Below are positions 40,210 to 49,874 of a DNA stretch of 64,000 nucleotides, piece by piece (the stretch's first letter is position 1; every line of letters starts with the position of its first letter). This DNA is from Muribaculaceae bacterium (lineage in GTDB: Bacteria > Bacteroidota > Bacteroidia > Bacteroidales > Muribaculaceae). Location: NCBI GenBank assembly GCA_017443765.1, contig JAFSYB010000009.1:1-64000 (forward strand), given 5' to 3'. The notes below the pieces were generated by a model. It saw only the letters and a list, made by a program, of their open reading frames with translations. It did not search any database and had not been told where the DNA came from. Both the position numbers and the translations under genes were made by a program.

Positions 40210-41775
40210 ATGGAAATCCAGCTCCCCAAGCGCCTCGACGGCAAAGCACCGGCCGCACTGCGCGACACCAAGCAAATCACCATCATCGGAGCCAACGGCT
40301 CGGGCAAGAGCCGGTTTTGCGCCGCGCTGATGGAGGCCTGCCCCGGCAACGCTTTCCGCGTGTCGGCGCTCAGGGCTTTGTTCCCATATCAGGAAACCAC
40401 GCCGCTGCCGGGCTCCATTCGAGATATCTTTGACCGCACCAACGCCTCGAACCCACAGGTGACCAATAAGGCTGTCACAGAGTTCGACCAGTTGAGCTAC
40501 GTGATGCTCATCGACGAGTTCCGCGACCTGATGAACTACAAGACCCGCCGGCTGATGGGCGAGCAGGCAGCGTTCCCGAAAACCAAGCTCGACACCGTGG
40601 TGCGGGTGTGGCAGGAGGTGTTTCCCAAGAACAAGGTGCTGCGAGAAAACGGCAAGCTGCTCTTTGCCACCGAGGGACATGCCGATTCCTACCCCTCGCT
40701 GCGCCTGAGCGATGGCGAGAAAGCCGTTCTCTACTACATCGGCGCGGTGCTTTACGCCATGCCCAATGCGGTCATCCTTGTTGACGACCCCGAAACGTTT
40801 ATCCACCACAGCATCATGCACACGCTGTGGAACGTGATTGAGTCTATCCGCCCCGACTGCACCTTTATCTACAACACGCACGATGTGGACTTTGCCTCGT
40901 CGCGTGTCGACAACCAGTGCGTGTGGGTGAAGGCGTTTGACCCCGAGGCCAAGGCGTGGGACTACGAAGTGATGCCCACGAGCCAGAACCTGGGCGATGC
41001 GCTCTACTTCGAGATTCTCGGCAGCCGCAAGCCCATCCTCTTTGTCGAGGGCGACGACCGACACAGCCTCGATTCACGACTGTACCCCCTGATTTTCCCG
41101 GAGTACACAGTCAAGCCGTTAGGCAGTTGCGACAAGGTGATTGAATCGGTGCGCTCGTTCAGCGACTTGCGCTCGTTCCACCGTCTCGACAGCCGGGGCA
41201 TTGTAGACCGCGACCGACGCAACGACCAGGAGGTGGCCTACTTGCGCCAACGCAACATCTACGTGCCCGATGTGGCCGAGATTGAGAACCTCTTCATGCT
41301 CGAGGGAGTTATCCGCGCCGTGGCACGACACAAGCACCGCGACGAGAACGCGGTCTTTGAAGCGGTGAAGCGCAATGTGCTGGCACTGTTCAACCACGAG
41401 CTCAAGCCACAAGCGCTCGAACACGTGCGACACCGCGTGAAGCGAAACGTGGAGATGCGCATCGACATGAAGTTCCGCACCATCAACGATGTCGAGGTGC
41501 ACATGGTGGATCTGGTCAAGGAAATCAACCCGCGGGGTATGTACGATGCTATGTGTCGCGAGTTTCACCAATACGTCAAAAACCGCGACTACAAGGCCGT
41601 GCTGCGCGTGTTCAACTACAAGCAGATGCTGGGCGACAGCAAGGTGGCCCAGCTGTGCGGCTTCCACCGCAAGGACGACTACCTGCGCGGCGTGCTCAAC
41701 ATCCTCAAGGACGGTGAGCGCGAGGCCATGGCGATACAAAAAGCCGTCAAGGAGTGTTTTTTGATTGATGATTGA
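40210..41775 (+). CDS. ABC-type ATPase fused to DUF4435 TOPRIM (OLD/PARIS-like)
   Basis: 521 aa. The N-terminal ATPase has Walker A IIGANGSGKSRF (about 25-36), signature LRLSDGEKAVLYY (about 162-174), Walker B AVILVDDPETF (about 186-196) and H-loop YNTHD. The C-terminal DUF4435 is TOPRIM-like: PILFVEGDDRHSLDSRLYP (Glu, about 275-293) and GIVDRDRRND (DxD, about 329-338), then IYVPDVAEIENLF. The same two domains occur as AriA and AriB in the PARIS anti-phage system, sometimes fused, and in OLD nucleases, so an abortive-defence role is possible. There are no other defence genes beside it, G+C is native, and related genes are common in Bacteroidota, so a housekeeping function is not excluded. Confidence 0.8.
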   Translation: MEIQLPKRLDGKAPAALRDTKQITIIGANGSGKSRFCAALMEACPGNAFRVSALRALFPYQETTPLPGSIRDIFDRTNASNPQVTNKAVTEFDQLSYVMLIDEFRDLMNYKTRRLMGEQAAFPKTKLDTVVRVWQEVFPKNKVLRENGKLLFATEGHADSYPSLRLSDGEKAVLYYIGAVLYAMPNAVILVDDPETFIHHSIMHTLWNVIESIRPDCTFIYNTHDVDFASSRVDNQCVWVKAFDPEAKAWDYEVMPTSQNLGDALYFEILGSRKPILFVEGDDRHSLDSRLYPLIFPEYTVKPLGSCDKVIESVRSFSDLRSFHRLDSRGIVDRDRRNDQEVAYLRQRNIYVPDVAEIENLFMLEGVIRAVARHKHRDENAVFEAVKRNVLALFNHELKPQALEHVRHRVKRNVEMRIDMKFRTINDVEVHMVDLVKEINPRGMYDAMCREFHQYVKNRDYKAVLRVFNYKQMLGDSKVAQLCGFHRKDDYLRGVLNILKDGEREAMAIQKAVKECFLIDD

Positions 41776-41855
41776 ATCTGCCTCGAAAAGTGGCAGCCGA
41801 TTGACCACATTTCCATTCACCCGTTTTTTCCCCAACGTCACTACCTCACTGAACT

Positions 41856-43010
41856 ATGAAGAAAATCCATCTTATCTTTGCCGCCGTGCTGGCTGTGCTG
41901 GCCGCGTGCAATGGCGGCACGAAACCTGCGGCCACCACGCGCTCCGGGCTCAACGCGGCCAACTTCACCGACACCGTCAATGGCAAGCCGGTGGCCCTGT
42001 ACACACTCACCAACCAGAGCGGCATGGAGGTGTGCATCACCAACTATGGCGGCCGTGTGGTGAGCATCATGGTGCCCGACCGCAACGACACCCTGCGCGA
42101 CGTGGTGCTGGGTTTCGATTCCATTGCCGACTATGAACACGTCGAGGGGAACAACTTCGGCGGACTGATTGGCCGCTATGGCAACCGCATTGAGCAGGGC
42201 AAGTTCACGCTCGACGGCAACACCTACCAGCTGCCGCAGAACAACTACGGCCACAGCCTGCACGGTGGCCCCGAGGGCTTCCACACCCAGGTGTGGGACG
42301 TGGACACCGCATTGAGCAACGACACCACACTCGTGCTGCGCCACCGCTCGCCCGACGGCTTTGCCGGCTATCCCGGCAACCTCGATGTCACCGTGCGCTA
42401 CACGCTCACCGCCACTAACGCACTCGAGATTGCCTACCAGGCAACCACCGACGCACCCACCATCGTGAACCTCACCAACCACAGTTATTTTAATTTGGGT
42501 GCCGACCACAGCGGCGACATCCTCGACCACGAGATGATGATAGCCGCCGACAGCATCACGCCCATCGACACCACGTTCATGACCCACGGCACCATGCTGG
42601 CCGTGGAGGGCACGCCGTTTGACTTCCGCCAGCCTAAAGCCGTGGGGCGCGAGATCGACGCCGACTACGAGCAGCTGCGTAATGGACACGGCTACGACCA
42701 CAACTTTGTGCTCGTCAAGCGCGAGGGCGACACCTGGGCCAACACGCCCTGCGCCAGCATCTATTGCCCGGCAACGGGCATCCTGATGGAGGTGTTCACC
42801 CCCGAGCCCGGGTTGCAGGTCTACGTGGGCAATTTCCTCGATGGCACCATCAGGGGCAAGCACGGCGTGGCCTATCCCCACCGCGGAGCCATCTGCATGG
42901 AAACCCAGCATTACCCCAACTCGCCCAACTGCCCCGCCTATCCCAGCACGGTGCTGCGGCCAGGACACACCTACACCAGCGTGTGCCGTTACCGCTTCTC
43001 GGTGAAGTGA
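41856..43010 (+). CDS. galM: Aldose 1-epimerase, lipoprotein form
   Basis: 384 aa. Interconverts alpha and beta anomers of hexoses. Signal peptide with lipobox LAAC at about residues 15-18 places it in the envelope. Family motifs: NYGGRVVSIMVPDR, GGLIGRYGNRIEQGKF, NNYGHSLHGGPEGF (substrate His), NLTNHSYFNLG (catalytic His), YDHNFVL, and ETQHYPNSPNCPAYPSTVL with the catalytic Glu. Typical of sugar-scavenging Bacteroidota, feeding released sugars to import. Confidence 0.95.
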   Translation: MKKIHLIFAAVLAVLAACNGGTKPAATTRSGLNAANFTDTVNGKPVALYTLTNQSGMEVCITNYGGRVVSIMVPDRNDTLRDVVLGFDSIADYEHVEGNNFGGLIGRYGNRIEQGKFTLDGNTYQLPQNNYGHSLHGGPEGFHTQVWDVDTALSNDTTLVLRHRSPDGFAGYPGNLDVTVRYTLTATNALEIAYQATTDAPTIVNLTNHSYFNLGADHSGDILDHEMMIAADSITPIDTTFMTHGTMLAVEGTPFDFRQPKAVGREIDADYEQLRNGHGYDHNFVLVKREGDTWANTPCASIYCPATGILMEVFTPEPGLQVYVGNFLDGTIRGKHGVAYPHRGAICMETQHYPNSPNCPAYPSTVLRPGHTYTSVCRYRFSVK

Positions 43011-43023
43011 CCCTGTGTGCCTT

Positions 43024-44271
43024 ATGAACCGGAAAGACTTTGAAATCATGGCCCCGGTGGGGTCGTGGGATTCGCTCACGGCAGCCTGGCAGGGCGGAGC
43101 CGATGCCATCTATTTCGGCATCGAGGGACTGAACATGCGGTCGTCGTCGAGTGTGAATTTCTCGCTCGACGACCTGCGCACCATCGTGGACTGGTGCCGC
43201 CAGCGCGACATCAAGACCTACCTGACGGTGAACACCATTGTCTACGACCGCGACATTGCGTATATGCACAGCATTGTGGATGCCGCCCGCCAGGCGGGTG
43301 TGACGGCCATCATCGCCAGCGACATGGCCACCATCCTCTATGCCCGCCAGGTGGGCGTGGAGGTGCACATCTCCACCCAGGTGAACGTGAGCAACCGCGA
43401 GGCTGTGCGCTTCTACGCCCAATGGGCCGATGTGATGGTGCTGGCACGCGAACTCGACCTCGACCAGGTGGCTGCCATCAGCCGAGCCATCGCTATTGAC
43501 GCCATCACCGGCCCGGCCGGAAAACCCGTCAGGCTCGAGATGTTTTGCCACGGGGCACTGTGCATGGCTGTGAGCGGGAAGTGCTACCTGAGCCTGCACG
43601 AGGCCTGGAAAAGCGCCAATCGAGGCGAGTGCCGGCAAATTTGCCGACGAAGCTACCTGGTCACCGACCGCGAAACGGGCTGGGAGCTTGAGGTGAAGGA
43701 CAAGTACATCATGTCGCCCAAGGACTTGAAAACCATTCATTTCCTCAACAAGCTGATTGATGCCGGCGTGACGGTGTTCAAAATCGAGGGGCGCGCACGC
43801 GGGCCTGAATATGTGCGCACGGTGGTAAGTGCCTACAACGAGGCCCTGAACGCCATCATCGACGGCACCTGCGACGAGGCACTCATCGAACGGCTCGACG
43901 AGCGCCTTGCGCAGGTTTTCAACCGGGGGTTCTGGAACGGCTATTATCTGGGTCAGCCACTCGGGGAGTGGAACAGCAAGTACGGCTCGAGCGCCACGCG
44001 ACAGAAGCACTACGTGGCCAAGGGCGTGCGCTACTTCAGCAACATCGGGGTGGGGGAGTTTCTCATGGAGGCCGGCGAGCTGCACGTGGGCGACGACATC
44101 GTCATCACCGGCCCCACCACGGGAGCGTTGTTCCTCACCGTGCAGGAAATCCGCGTGGGGTTCGAACCGGTGCCCAAGGCGGTGAAAGGCGACAGCTTCT
44201 CCATCAAGACCGGCACCAAAATCCGCCCCAGCGACAAGCTCTTCCTGTGGAAGGAGCGTGAGATGCCATGA
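43024..44271 (+). CDS. U32 family protein (TrhP/RlhA-like)
   Basis: 415 aa. Peptidase-U32-type TIM barrel: FEIMAPVGSWDSLTAAWQGGADAIYFG, TYLTVNTIV, GVEVHISTQVNVSN, and the four-Cys site LEMFCHGALCMAVSGKCYLS ... NRGECRQICRRSY, which binds an iron-sulphur cluster in related enzymes. Known bacterial relatives hydroxylate tRNA or 23S rRNA using prephenate, so an RNA-modification role is more likely than proteolysis. ATG 43024 is the family start. The stop overlaps aroK (ATGA at 44268), and a link with the shikimate/prephenate route is notable. Confidence 0.88.
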   Translation: MNRKDFEIMAPVGSWDSLTAAWQGGADAIYFGIEGLNMRSSSSVNFSLDDLRTIVDWCRQRDIKTYLTVNTIVYDRDIAYMHSIVDAARQAGVTAIIASDMATILYARQVGVEVHISTQVNVSNREAVRFYAQWADVMVLARELDLDQVAAISRAIAIDAITGPAGKPVRLEMFCHGALCMAVSGKCYLSLHEAWKSANRGECRQICRRSYLVTDRETGWELEVKDKYIMSPKDLKTIHFLNKLIDAGVTVFKIEGRARGPEYVRTVVSAYNEALNAIIDGTCDEALIERLDERLAQVFNRGFWNGYYLGQPLGEWNSKYGSSATRQKHYVAKGVRYFSNIGVGEFLMEAGELHVGDDIVITGPTTGALFLTVQEIRVGFEPVPKAVKGDSFSIKTGTKIRPSDKLFLWKEREMP

Positions 44272-44804
44272 ACTACTATCTGGTTGGATTTCCCGGTTGC
44301 GGCAAGAGCACGCTGGGCCGCGAGCTGGCACGGCTGACGCGACTGCCGTTCACCGACACCGACACGCTCCTTGAGCAGCAGCAGGGAATGCGCATCGTGG
44401 AATTGTTGCCGCTGATTGGCGTGGAACGATTCCGCGAGCTGGAGATCGGCGTGCTGCGGCAGGTGGCTCGCGCACCCCGCGGCATTGTGGCCTGTGGGGG
44501 CGGCACGCCCTGCCAGCCCGGCAACATGGAACTGATGAACGCCACCGGCATCACCGTGTGGCTGACCACCAGCGAGGAGCGTCTCACGGCTCGCTTGTGC
44601 CTGCCCGAGCACCGGCGCAAACGACCGCAAATCGCCGCGCTCACCAACGAGCAGATTGCCGCCTATGTGCACCGCACGCTGGCCGAGCGCACACCGCATT
44701 ACGCCTTGGCGCAGCACCGCTTCGATGCCACGCGCATCGAAACAGCACAGGAAACCGCCCAAACGGCTCGCCACTTGGCGCACCTCCTGCACCTGCTGCC
44801 ATAG
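44268..44804 (+). CDS. aroK: Shikimate kinase
   Basis: 178 aa. Phosphorylates shikimate at O3. Walker A LVGFPGCGKSTLGRELA at the N-terminus, DTDTLLEQQQGMRIVEL (shikimate-binding DxD), FRELEIGVLRQV, and GIVACGGGTPCQPGNM (the GGG substrate loop). Length is normal. It overlaps the U32 gene by four bases. Its product leads to prephenate, the proposed co-substrate of TrhP/RlhA-like U32 enzymes. Confidence 0.95.
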   Translation: MNYYLVGFPGCGKSTLGRELARLTRLPFTDTDTLLEQQQGMRIVELLPLIGVERFRELEIGVLRQVARAPRGIVACGGGTPCQPGNMELMNATGITVWLTTSEERLTARLCLPEHRRKRPQIAALTNEQIAAYVHRTLAERTPHYALAQHRFDATRIETAQETAQTARHLAHLLHLLP

Positions 44805-44805
44805 A

Positions 44806-44903
44806 GATATGGACAGACACGGATTTAGACAAAAGGACAAAAGGACAAAAGGACAAAAGTATAGACTTGGTGGGACGTAGGTCGCAGGCTCGTAGGTCTG
44901 CCG
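44806..44903 (+). repeat. Repeat B, truncated copy, with four gacaaaag units
   Basis: Four successive decamers of the form (a)aaaggacaa between 44827 and 44860, then tatagacttggtg and cgtaggtc words shared with 38971-39159 and 56842-57050. The GC-rich hairpin part is missing. Lies after aroK. Confidence 0.65.
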
Positions 44904-45002
44904 TCGGCACGCATTGTGATTCGTGTGGTGCCGCTGTACCTGGCTCATATTCCGCCCCAGTCGGGGGCGGGGAGGGACGGCGTGCGTAGCGCGGTACTGG
45001 TG

Positions 45003-45491
45003 CTACAGGTGGTACTTGAGGCCGGCGGTGTAGATGGGTTGTGTTTCGTGCGAGACCACGAGCAGGCGCACCTCGGTGAACAGCGTGATTCGGCTACCGA
45101 AGGTGTACTCGGCACCGCACCCCGCGTTCATGCCCCACCGGCTGGCATTGGGACCATCGTAGCCCCAATGACTGTACGACAACCCAGCCAATGGGTAAAT
45201 GCCGAAGCTGTCGAACAGCGGTACCCGCCAGTGGGCATTCAGGTTCAGCTGAAGCGTGGCCACACCGGCATGCTCGGTGAGGTAGATAAACTCCGGCTGC
45301 AGCCGGAATCGGCTGCCCAAGTCGGCGGTGAGCTGGAAACCATAGCCGTTTTGGTGGCTCTTGATGGAGCGGTCATAGCTCACGCCGAGCGAAAGCGGCA
45401 GCGGCGCGGCGGCATGGGTCGCGATGGCAGTCCACGCGAGTGACACGGCGAGCAGCAAGTGCCGCAAGGGCTTGTGCAGGTTGTGGGTCAT
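45003..45491 (-). CDS. Small outer-membrane beta-barrel protein
   Basis: 162 aa with signal peptide (LLLAVSLAWTAIATHAAA). Strand pattern LSLGVSYDRSIK, YGFQLTADLGSRFRLQPEFIYL, LQLNLNAHWRVPLF, YPLAGLSYSHWGY, GMNAGCGAEYTF, TEVRLLVV, TAGLKYHL suggests an eight-strand porin-like barrel. Its ATG overlaps the TGA of the yitT gene. No further function recognised. Confidence 0.75.
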   Translation of the reverse strand: MTHNLHKPLRHLLLAVSLAWTAIATHAAAPLPLSLGVSYDRSIKSHQNGYGFQLTADLGSRFRLQPEFIYLTEHAGVATLQLNLNAHWRVPLFDSFGIYPLAGLSYSHWGYDGPNASRWGMNAGCGAEYTFGSRITLFTEVRLLVVSHETQPIYTAGLKYHL

Positions 45492-46408
45492 ACTTTCTTG
45501 CGCTCAGTTGATGGTTCGTTCTCCTTGTGTTTCTTGAGCCGCACCTTCATCTGGTCGAAGCCCTCGCCGTAAACAGCACTGGTGTTGGTTTGCGACACGA
45601 AAGCCGCCGGGTCGATGCTCTTGACGATGCGGTGGATGTGGGCGGCTTCGTATTTGCGGCAGAGCAGCAGCAGCACCTTCACCTCGTGCTTGGTGTACCA
45701 CCCCATACCCTCGAGCAGCGTGCACCCACGGTGCGTCTCGCGCTGCACGGCGTTGGCAATCGCCTCCCACTCGTGGCTGAAAATCATGAACTGCACCGCC
45801 TGGCGGTTATTGTTAATCACCATGTCGGCAACAAGCGAGTTCACAATCATGAACACCAAGCCGTACACAATCTTGTCCAGGCCGTGGAACAAGAAATAGG
45901 ACGACCCGATGATGCAGATGTCACAGTAGAGCATCATGCGTCCGAACGACACGTTGCTGTACTTGGCCGCGACGGCAGCCACGATGTCGGTGCCGCCCGA
46001 GCTGCCGTTGTGTGTGAATGTGATTCCTAATCCCAGGCCGCACAGCGTGGCACCGATGATGATGCTCATGAACGGCTGCTGCTGCACAATCTGCTCCTGA
46101 AACAGCGGCACCATGATATAGAGCAGCAAGCTCGCCAGCGTGGCCCCGAATATGGTGCGCACCACAAACTGCCTGCCCACCGTGCGGAACGCGACAACCA
46201 ACAGCAGGATATTGATCGTGTAGTTCACCACAGCCACATTCCAGCCCCAGGCGTAGTGGAACAGCGAAGCCAAACCAATCACACCGCCCGTGACCACCTG
46301 CTCGGGCAAGATGAACGCCGAGAAACCAAAGCAATAGCACACCAGTCCCAGCACTATCATCACATAGTCACGACCCTGCTTCACCAACTCTTTGGTAGTC
46401 AATTCCAT
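45488..46408 (-). CDS. YitT family membrane protein
   Basis: 306 aa. Five to six transmembrane segments (IVLGLVCYCFGFSAFILPEQVVTGGVIGLA, VNYTINILLLVVAF, LLLYIMVPLF, IIIGATLCGLGLGI) with the family GGxxG and NGSSGGTDIVAA motif, and a C-terminal cytoplasmic DUF2179 domain (EVKVLLLLCRKYEAAHIHRIVKSIDPAAFVSQTNTSAVYG). Function is unknown; family members may be transporters. ATG 46408 is preferred to the upstream TTG at 46414. Confidence 0.9.
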   Translation of the reverse strand: MELTTKELVKQGRDYVMIVLGLVCYCFGFSAFILPEQVVTGGVIGLASLFHYAWGWNVAVVNYTINILLLVVAFRTVGRQFVVRTIFGATLASLLLYIMVPLFQEQIVQQQPFMSIIIGATLCGLGLGITFTHNGSSGGTDIVAAVAAKYSNVSFGRMMLYCDICIIGSSYFLFHGLDKIVYGLVFMIVNSLVADMVINNNRQAVQFMIFSHEWEAIANAVQRETHRGCTLLEGMGWYTKHEVKVLLLLCRKYEAAHIHRIVKSIDPAAFVSQTNTSAVYGEGFDQMKVRLKKHKENEPSTERKKV

Positions 46409-46548
46409 AGTCAATCCATAATTATTCCAGCTGCGAAATTAAGCAATTGCGCCGAAACAAACGACATTTTCTCTCCTTTTTTTCAATCGGCATCGAAAAA
46501 ATGAAGCCCTGCAAAGCCCCGCGCCTGCGGTTCTCAATCGGTCACATG

Positions 46549-46630
46549 GTGGATATACTTATCTCCTTATGTTCTTATGTTCTTATGTCTTCATCCGTGT
46601 CTAAAATGGCATCTTTATGTCTAAATTGCG
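46549..46630 (-). repeat. AT-rich ttatgttc/ttatgtc repeat
   Basis: Three to four copies of cttatgttcttatgt-like words and gtctaaa boxes in the 237-base gap between ctpA and yitT. Same word family as at 38971, 44806, 49984-50128 and 57001-57050. Confidence 0.6.
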
Positions 46631-46645
46631 GCAGCAGGTGGTTGC

Positions 46646-48334
46646 TCAGTGGTTGAGTATCCGGTGCAGCTCGGCGGGGTTGGACAGCACCTGGGCGGCG
46701 CGGTCGAGCGTCTCGTCGTGGCGCGCGTCGTACTCCACCTCGCCAGCCTGGTAGTAGTAGCGCGTCATCAGCTCCTGGGCCAGGATTTTTGCAATCTCGT
46801 CGCGGTGCTGGTCCAGGTCGTGGTTCAGGTCGTGGCGCAGCAGCGTGGCCAGTTGGTCGAAGGCAGCCTGCGTAGCCTCGGTGGCATAGCCTTCGGTCTT
46901 GGCGATTTCTCGCAGACTTTGCAGCCCTTTCTCGCACACTTTGTCGTATTGGAACTTCTCCGGGTCGATAAAGTGCTTGAACTCGTTGAAGATGGTGTCG
47001 GTGACCTCGAAAGTCGAGGGCGGGTCGATGGTGGGGTGCTCGGCGGTGTACTTGGTGACAAAGTCAAAGGCCCAGTTGTCGCGCACGATGTTATAGACCA
47101 GGCGAGTGAGATCGGGGTAGTCGATTTTGATGTCGGGGGTGATGCCTCCCCCCTCGCGCACCTCGCGGCCGTGCGCGGTGTGGAACACACGCGCCAAGCT
47201 GTCGGGGATGCGCTGGTACGAGCCGTCGGCACCGCGCTGCGAGTAGTCAATCTCCTGAATCAGTCGTCCGCTGGGAATGTAGTACTTGGCGATGGTGACC
47301 TTCAGAGCGCCGTCGAAGGGCAGCGGTCTCACGCTCTGCACCAGCCCCTTGCCAAACGAGCGGCTGCCAAGCACCACGGCGCGGTCGAGGTCCTGCAAGG
47401 CACCGGCAGTGATTTCGGCCGACGAGGCCGAGCCTCCGTCCACAAGCACAGCCAGTGGGATTTTGGTGTCGAGCGGAGCCTGTGTGGTCTTGTAGGCTTT
47501 CTCGCTCTGCTTGTCACGCCCGCGTGTGGTGACCACCAGCGTGCCCTTTGGCACGAACAGCCCCACAATCTGCACGGCGCTCTCCATCAGTCCGCCGCCG
47601 TTGCCGCGCAGGTCGAGCACAAGACTTTTCACCGCCGGGTTCTTTTTCAACTCCACCACGGCGTCGCGCACCTGCTGGAACGAGTGCTCGTTAAAGGTGG
47701 TCAGGTTGATGTATCCCACGCTGCCGTGCATGACGCCATAGTAGGGCACCGGCGGAATCTTGATGGTCTCGCGGGTGATGTCGAAGGTCTTGATGCTGTC
47801 GTCGCCGCAGTAGGGCCGTGCCACGGTCAGTAGCAGGCGGGTGCCCATGAGTCCCTTGAGGCGCGCGCTCACCTGGTCGCTGGTCCACGTGGTGACCGTG
47901 TCGCCGTCGATGGCCACGATGCGGTCGCCGCTTCGCACGCCGGCCTTGGCGGCCGGGCTGTCCTGGTATGGGCCGGTGATATACACGCCCTTGACAGGCT
48001 TGGTGCGCTGCTGGATATAGCTGCCGATGCCGCCATACTCGCCCGTGCTGATGACCTGGAAGTCCTCCTGGTCCTTGGCGCGGATATACTCGGTGTAGGG
48101 GTCCACATCGTCGAGCATGGCGTCGATGGCGGTCTCGATGGCTTTCTGTGCATCGATGGTGTCGACGTAGTGGGTGTTCAACTCTTTGTACAACGAGTTG
48201 AAGATGTCGAGGTTGCGCACAATGGCGGCCTCGCTGTTGTCCTTTTTCTCATCGCCCAAGGCGCAAGGCACCGCCACCGCGGCAACAACCGACAGCAATA
48301 GCAGGGCTTGGAATGTTTTTCTCACGGGAGACAT
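46646..48334 (-). CDS. ctpA: C-terminal processing peptidase, S41 family
   Basis: 562 aa, periplasmic serine protease with a signal peptide (LLLLSVVAAVAVPCALG). N-terminal helix region (LYKELNTHYVDTIDAQKAIETAIDAMLDDVDPYTEYI), PDZ domain (GIGSYIQQRTKPVKGVYITGPYQDSPAAKAGVRSGDRIVAIDG), then the S41 core: LVLDLRGNGGGLMESAV, DGGSASSAEITAGAL with the nucleophile Ser, and GSRSFGKGLVQ with the Lys base. Trims protein C-termini in the envelope. Confidence 0.95.
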   Translation of the reverse strand: MSPVRKTFQALLLLSVVAAVAVPCALGDEKKDNSEAAIVRNLDIFNSLYKELNTHYVDTIDAQKAIETAIDAMLDDVDPYTEYIRAKDQEDFQVISTGEYGGIGSYIQQRTKPVKGVYITGPYQDSPAAKAGVRSGDRIVAIDGDTVTTWTSDQVSARLKGLMGTRLLLTVARPYCGDDSIKTFDITRETIKIPPVPYYGVMHGSVGYINLTTFNEHSFQQVRDAVVELKKNPAVKSLVLDLRGNGGGLMESAVQIVGLFVPKGTLVVTTRGRDKQSEKAYKTTQAPLDTKIPLAVLVDGGSASSAEITAGALQDLDRAVVLGSRSFGKGLVQSVRPLPFDGALKVTIAKYYIPSGRLIQEIDYSQRGADGSYQRIPDSLARVFHTAHGREVREGGGITPDIKIDYPDLTRLVYNIVRDNWAFDFVTKYTAEHPTIDPPSTFEVTDTIFNEFKHFIDPEKFQYDKVCEKGLQSLREIAKTEGYATEATQAAFDQLATLLRHDLNHDLDQHRDEIAKILAQELMTRYYYQAGEVEYDARHDETLDRAAQVLSNPAELHRILNH

Positions 48335-48458
48335 GGGAAGTTTTCAGTTTTTTCAGTTTTTCAGTGTTGGGCAATGCGGCTCCTGACCGACGCTGTGGCA
48401 TCGCGTTTTGCCGGCGAGGGCTGTTTGATTGGCTTGGTTTGGGGTTGGTTCGCACATC

Positions 48459-49874
48459 TCATTGTTCGTCCACGGCTTCGGGCACCCACACATAGGCGCC
48501 CAGGTCGAGGTCGGTGCGTGCGAAGCGGTCGTTGCCAAAGCGGTCGTATCGTGCGCCGTCGGGGCACAGGTCGCGGTTGCCGCGCCCGATGGCATCGCTC
48601 TCGTTGTGCAGGCGGTAGTCGAACACGTAGTCCTCGCGCACGGTGTAGAACTTGGGGTCGCCGGCCCACACGCAGTTGATGAACCGGGTGTCGTCGGTGC
48701 CGTTGGAGCGCAGCAGGCAGTGGCGCAAGTACACCTCGTAGTTGTCGAGCACACCCACGTTGATGTCGCTGGCCAGGCCGTAGATGACGCAGTTGTCGAA
48801 ATAGGCCGTGAGTGGCATCACCTGCTCGGTGGCATGCTCTTTCCACACGTTCAAGATGGGTTCAGCTGGGGCGGCAAACAGGTAGTAGTTGGCCAGCGTG
48901 CAGTTTACCAAGTGCACGTTTCCCCCAATGAAATGCACCACGCCGGCAGCGCAGTCGCTGAACTCAGTGCCCTCGGCGTCGATGCGTGCGTTGAGCGTGG
49001 TCAGGGTTGACGAGCTGGTGTTGCGCAGCACGCAGTTGAGCAGGTGCAGTGTGCGCTGCTCGGGGTCGGTGGAGCTGCAATGCATGCCCAGCTCCGAACT
49101 CTTCATGGTCACGTAGGCCCACTCGTTGTCGTAGCTGCCGTAGCCAAACACCACGCCTCCCCACTGGCCTGGCATGATGTCGAAGCTGATGTCGCCCACC
49201 ACGTTGTCCATGCGGTCGCCGCGCAGCGTGATGGGGGCCTCGGCAGTGCCCACGGCAAGCATGCGGCCATAGACGCGCAGCAGTGCTCCCTTGTGGAAGA
49301 GCAGCTGCGCACCGGGATCCACCGTGAGCTTCACCCCTGGTGCCACCACCAACGTGTCGTATATCACGTAGGGTCGCTCGGCGGTCAGGTGCAAGTCGGT
49401 GTGGAGCGTGTCGCCATGAATGGTGACCACGTCCTGCCCCCAGGCGGTAAGCGTCACAAACTGCGTCACACCGTTGGTCACAAACTCGATGCTGTCGACC
49501 ACGGCCAGTGGCTCCTCGGCATTGGCGGCGTTCACCTTGCACTCCACAAACACGAAGATGCTGTCGCCGCCGCGGATGTCCACATCGTGAAACTCCTCGC
49601 CTTTCACCCCGTCCACGTTGATGAAAAAGCGGCCGTTGGGGTTGCCGGCAACCTTGATGCTGGAGATGCTCACCTGCTTGCTGGCATGGTTGTAGACGAT
49701 GAACTGCTTGGTGACCGTGCCTTGCCGGGTGACCACGGTGTCGAACGTCACGGTGTCGGTCGAGAACGCCAGCACGTCGCTGGACGAGGTGGTGTAACCA
49801 TCATCGATGCACGAGCCCAGCACAAGCGCAAGCAGGGCCAGGACTAAGGCTACTAATTGGGGAAATGACTTCAT
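48459..49874 (-). CDS. Lipoprotein with right-handed beta-helix
   Basis: 471 aa. Signal peptide with lipobox LGSC at about residue 20. After an N-terminal Ig-like part (TVTKQFIVYNHASKQVSISSIKVAG) the body has repeating strands and turns (GVKLTVDPGAQLLFHKGALLRVYGRMLAVG, APITLRGDRMDN, LHLLNCVLRNTSSSTLTTLNARIDAEGTEFSDC) as in parallel beta-helix (pectate-lyase-fold) proteins. Probably surface-exposed and sugar-binding or structural; no catalytic set was identified. Confidence 0.75.
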   Translation of the reverse strand: MKSFPQLVALVLALLALVLGSCIDDGYTTSSSDVLAFSTDTVTFDTVVTRQGTVTKQFIVYNHASKQVSISSIKVAGNPNGRFFINVDGVKGEEFHDVDIRGGDSIFVFVECKVNAANAEEPLAVVDSIEFVTNGVTQFVTLTAWGQDVVTIHGDTLHTDLHLTAERPYVIYDTLVVAPGVKLTVDPGAQLLFHKGALLRVYGRMLAVGTAEAPITLRGDRMDNVVGDISFDIMPGQWGGVVFGYGSYDNEWAYVTMKSSELGMHCSSTDPEQRTLHLLNCVLRNTSSSTLTTLNARIDAEGTEFSDCAAGVVHFIGGNVHLVNCTLANYYLFAAPAEPILNVWKEHATEQVMPLTAYFDNCVIYGLASDINVGVLDNYEVYLRHCLLRSNGTDDTRFINCVWAGDPKFYTVREDYVFDYRLHNESDAIGRGNRDLCPDGARYDRFGNDRFARTDLDLGAYVWVPEAVDEQ

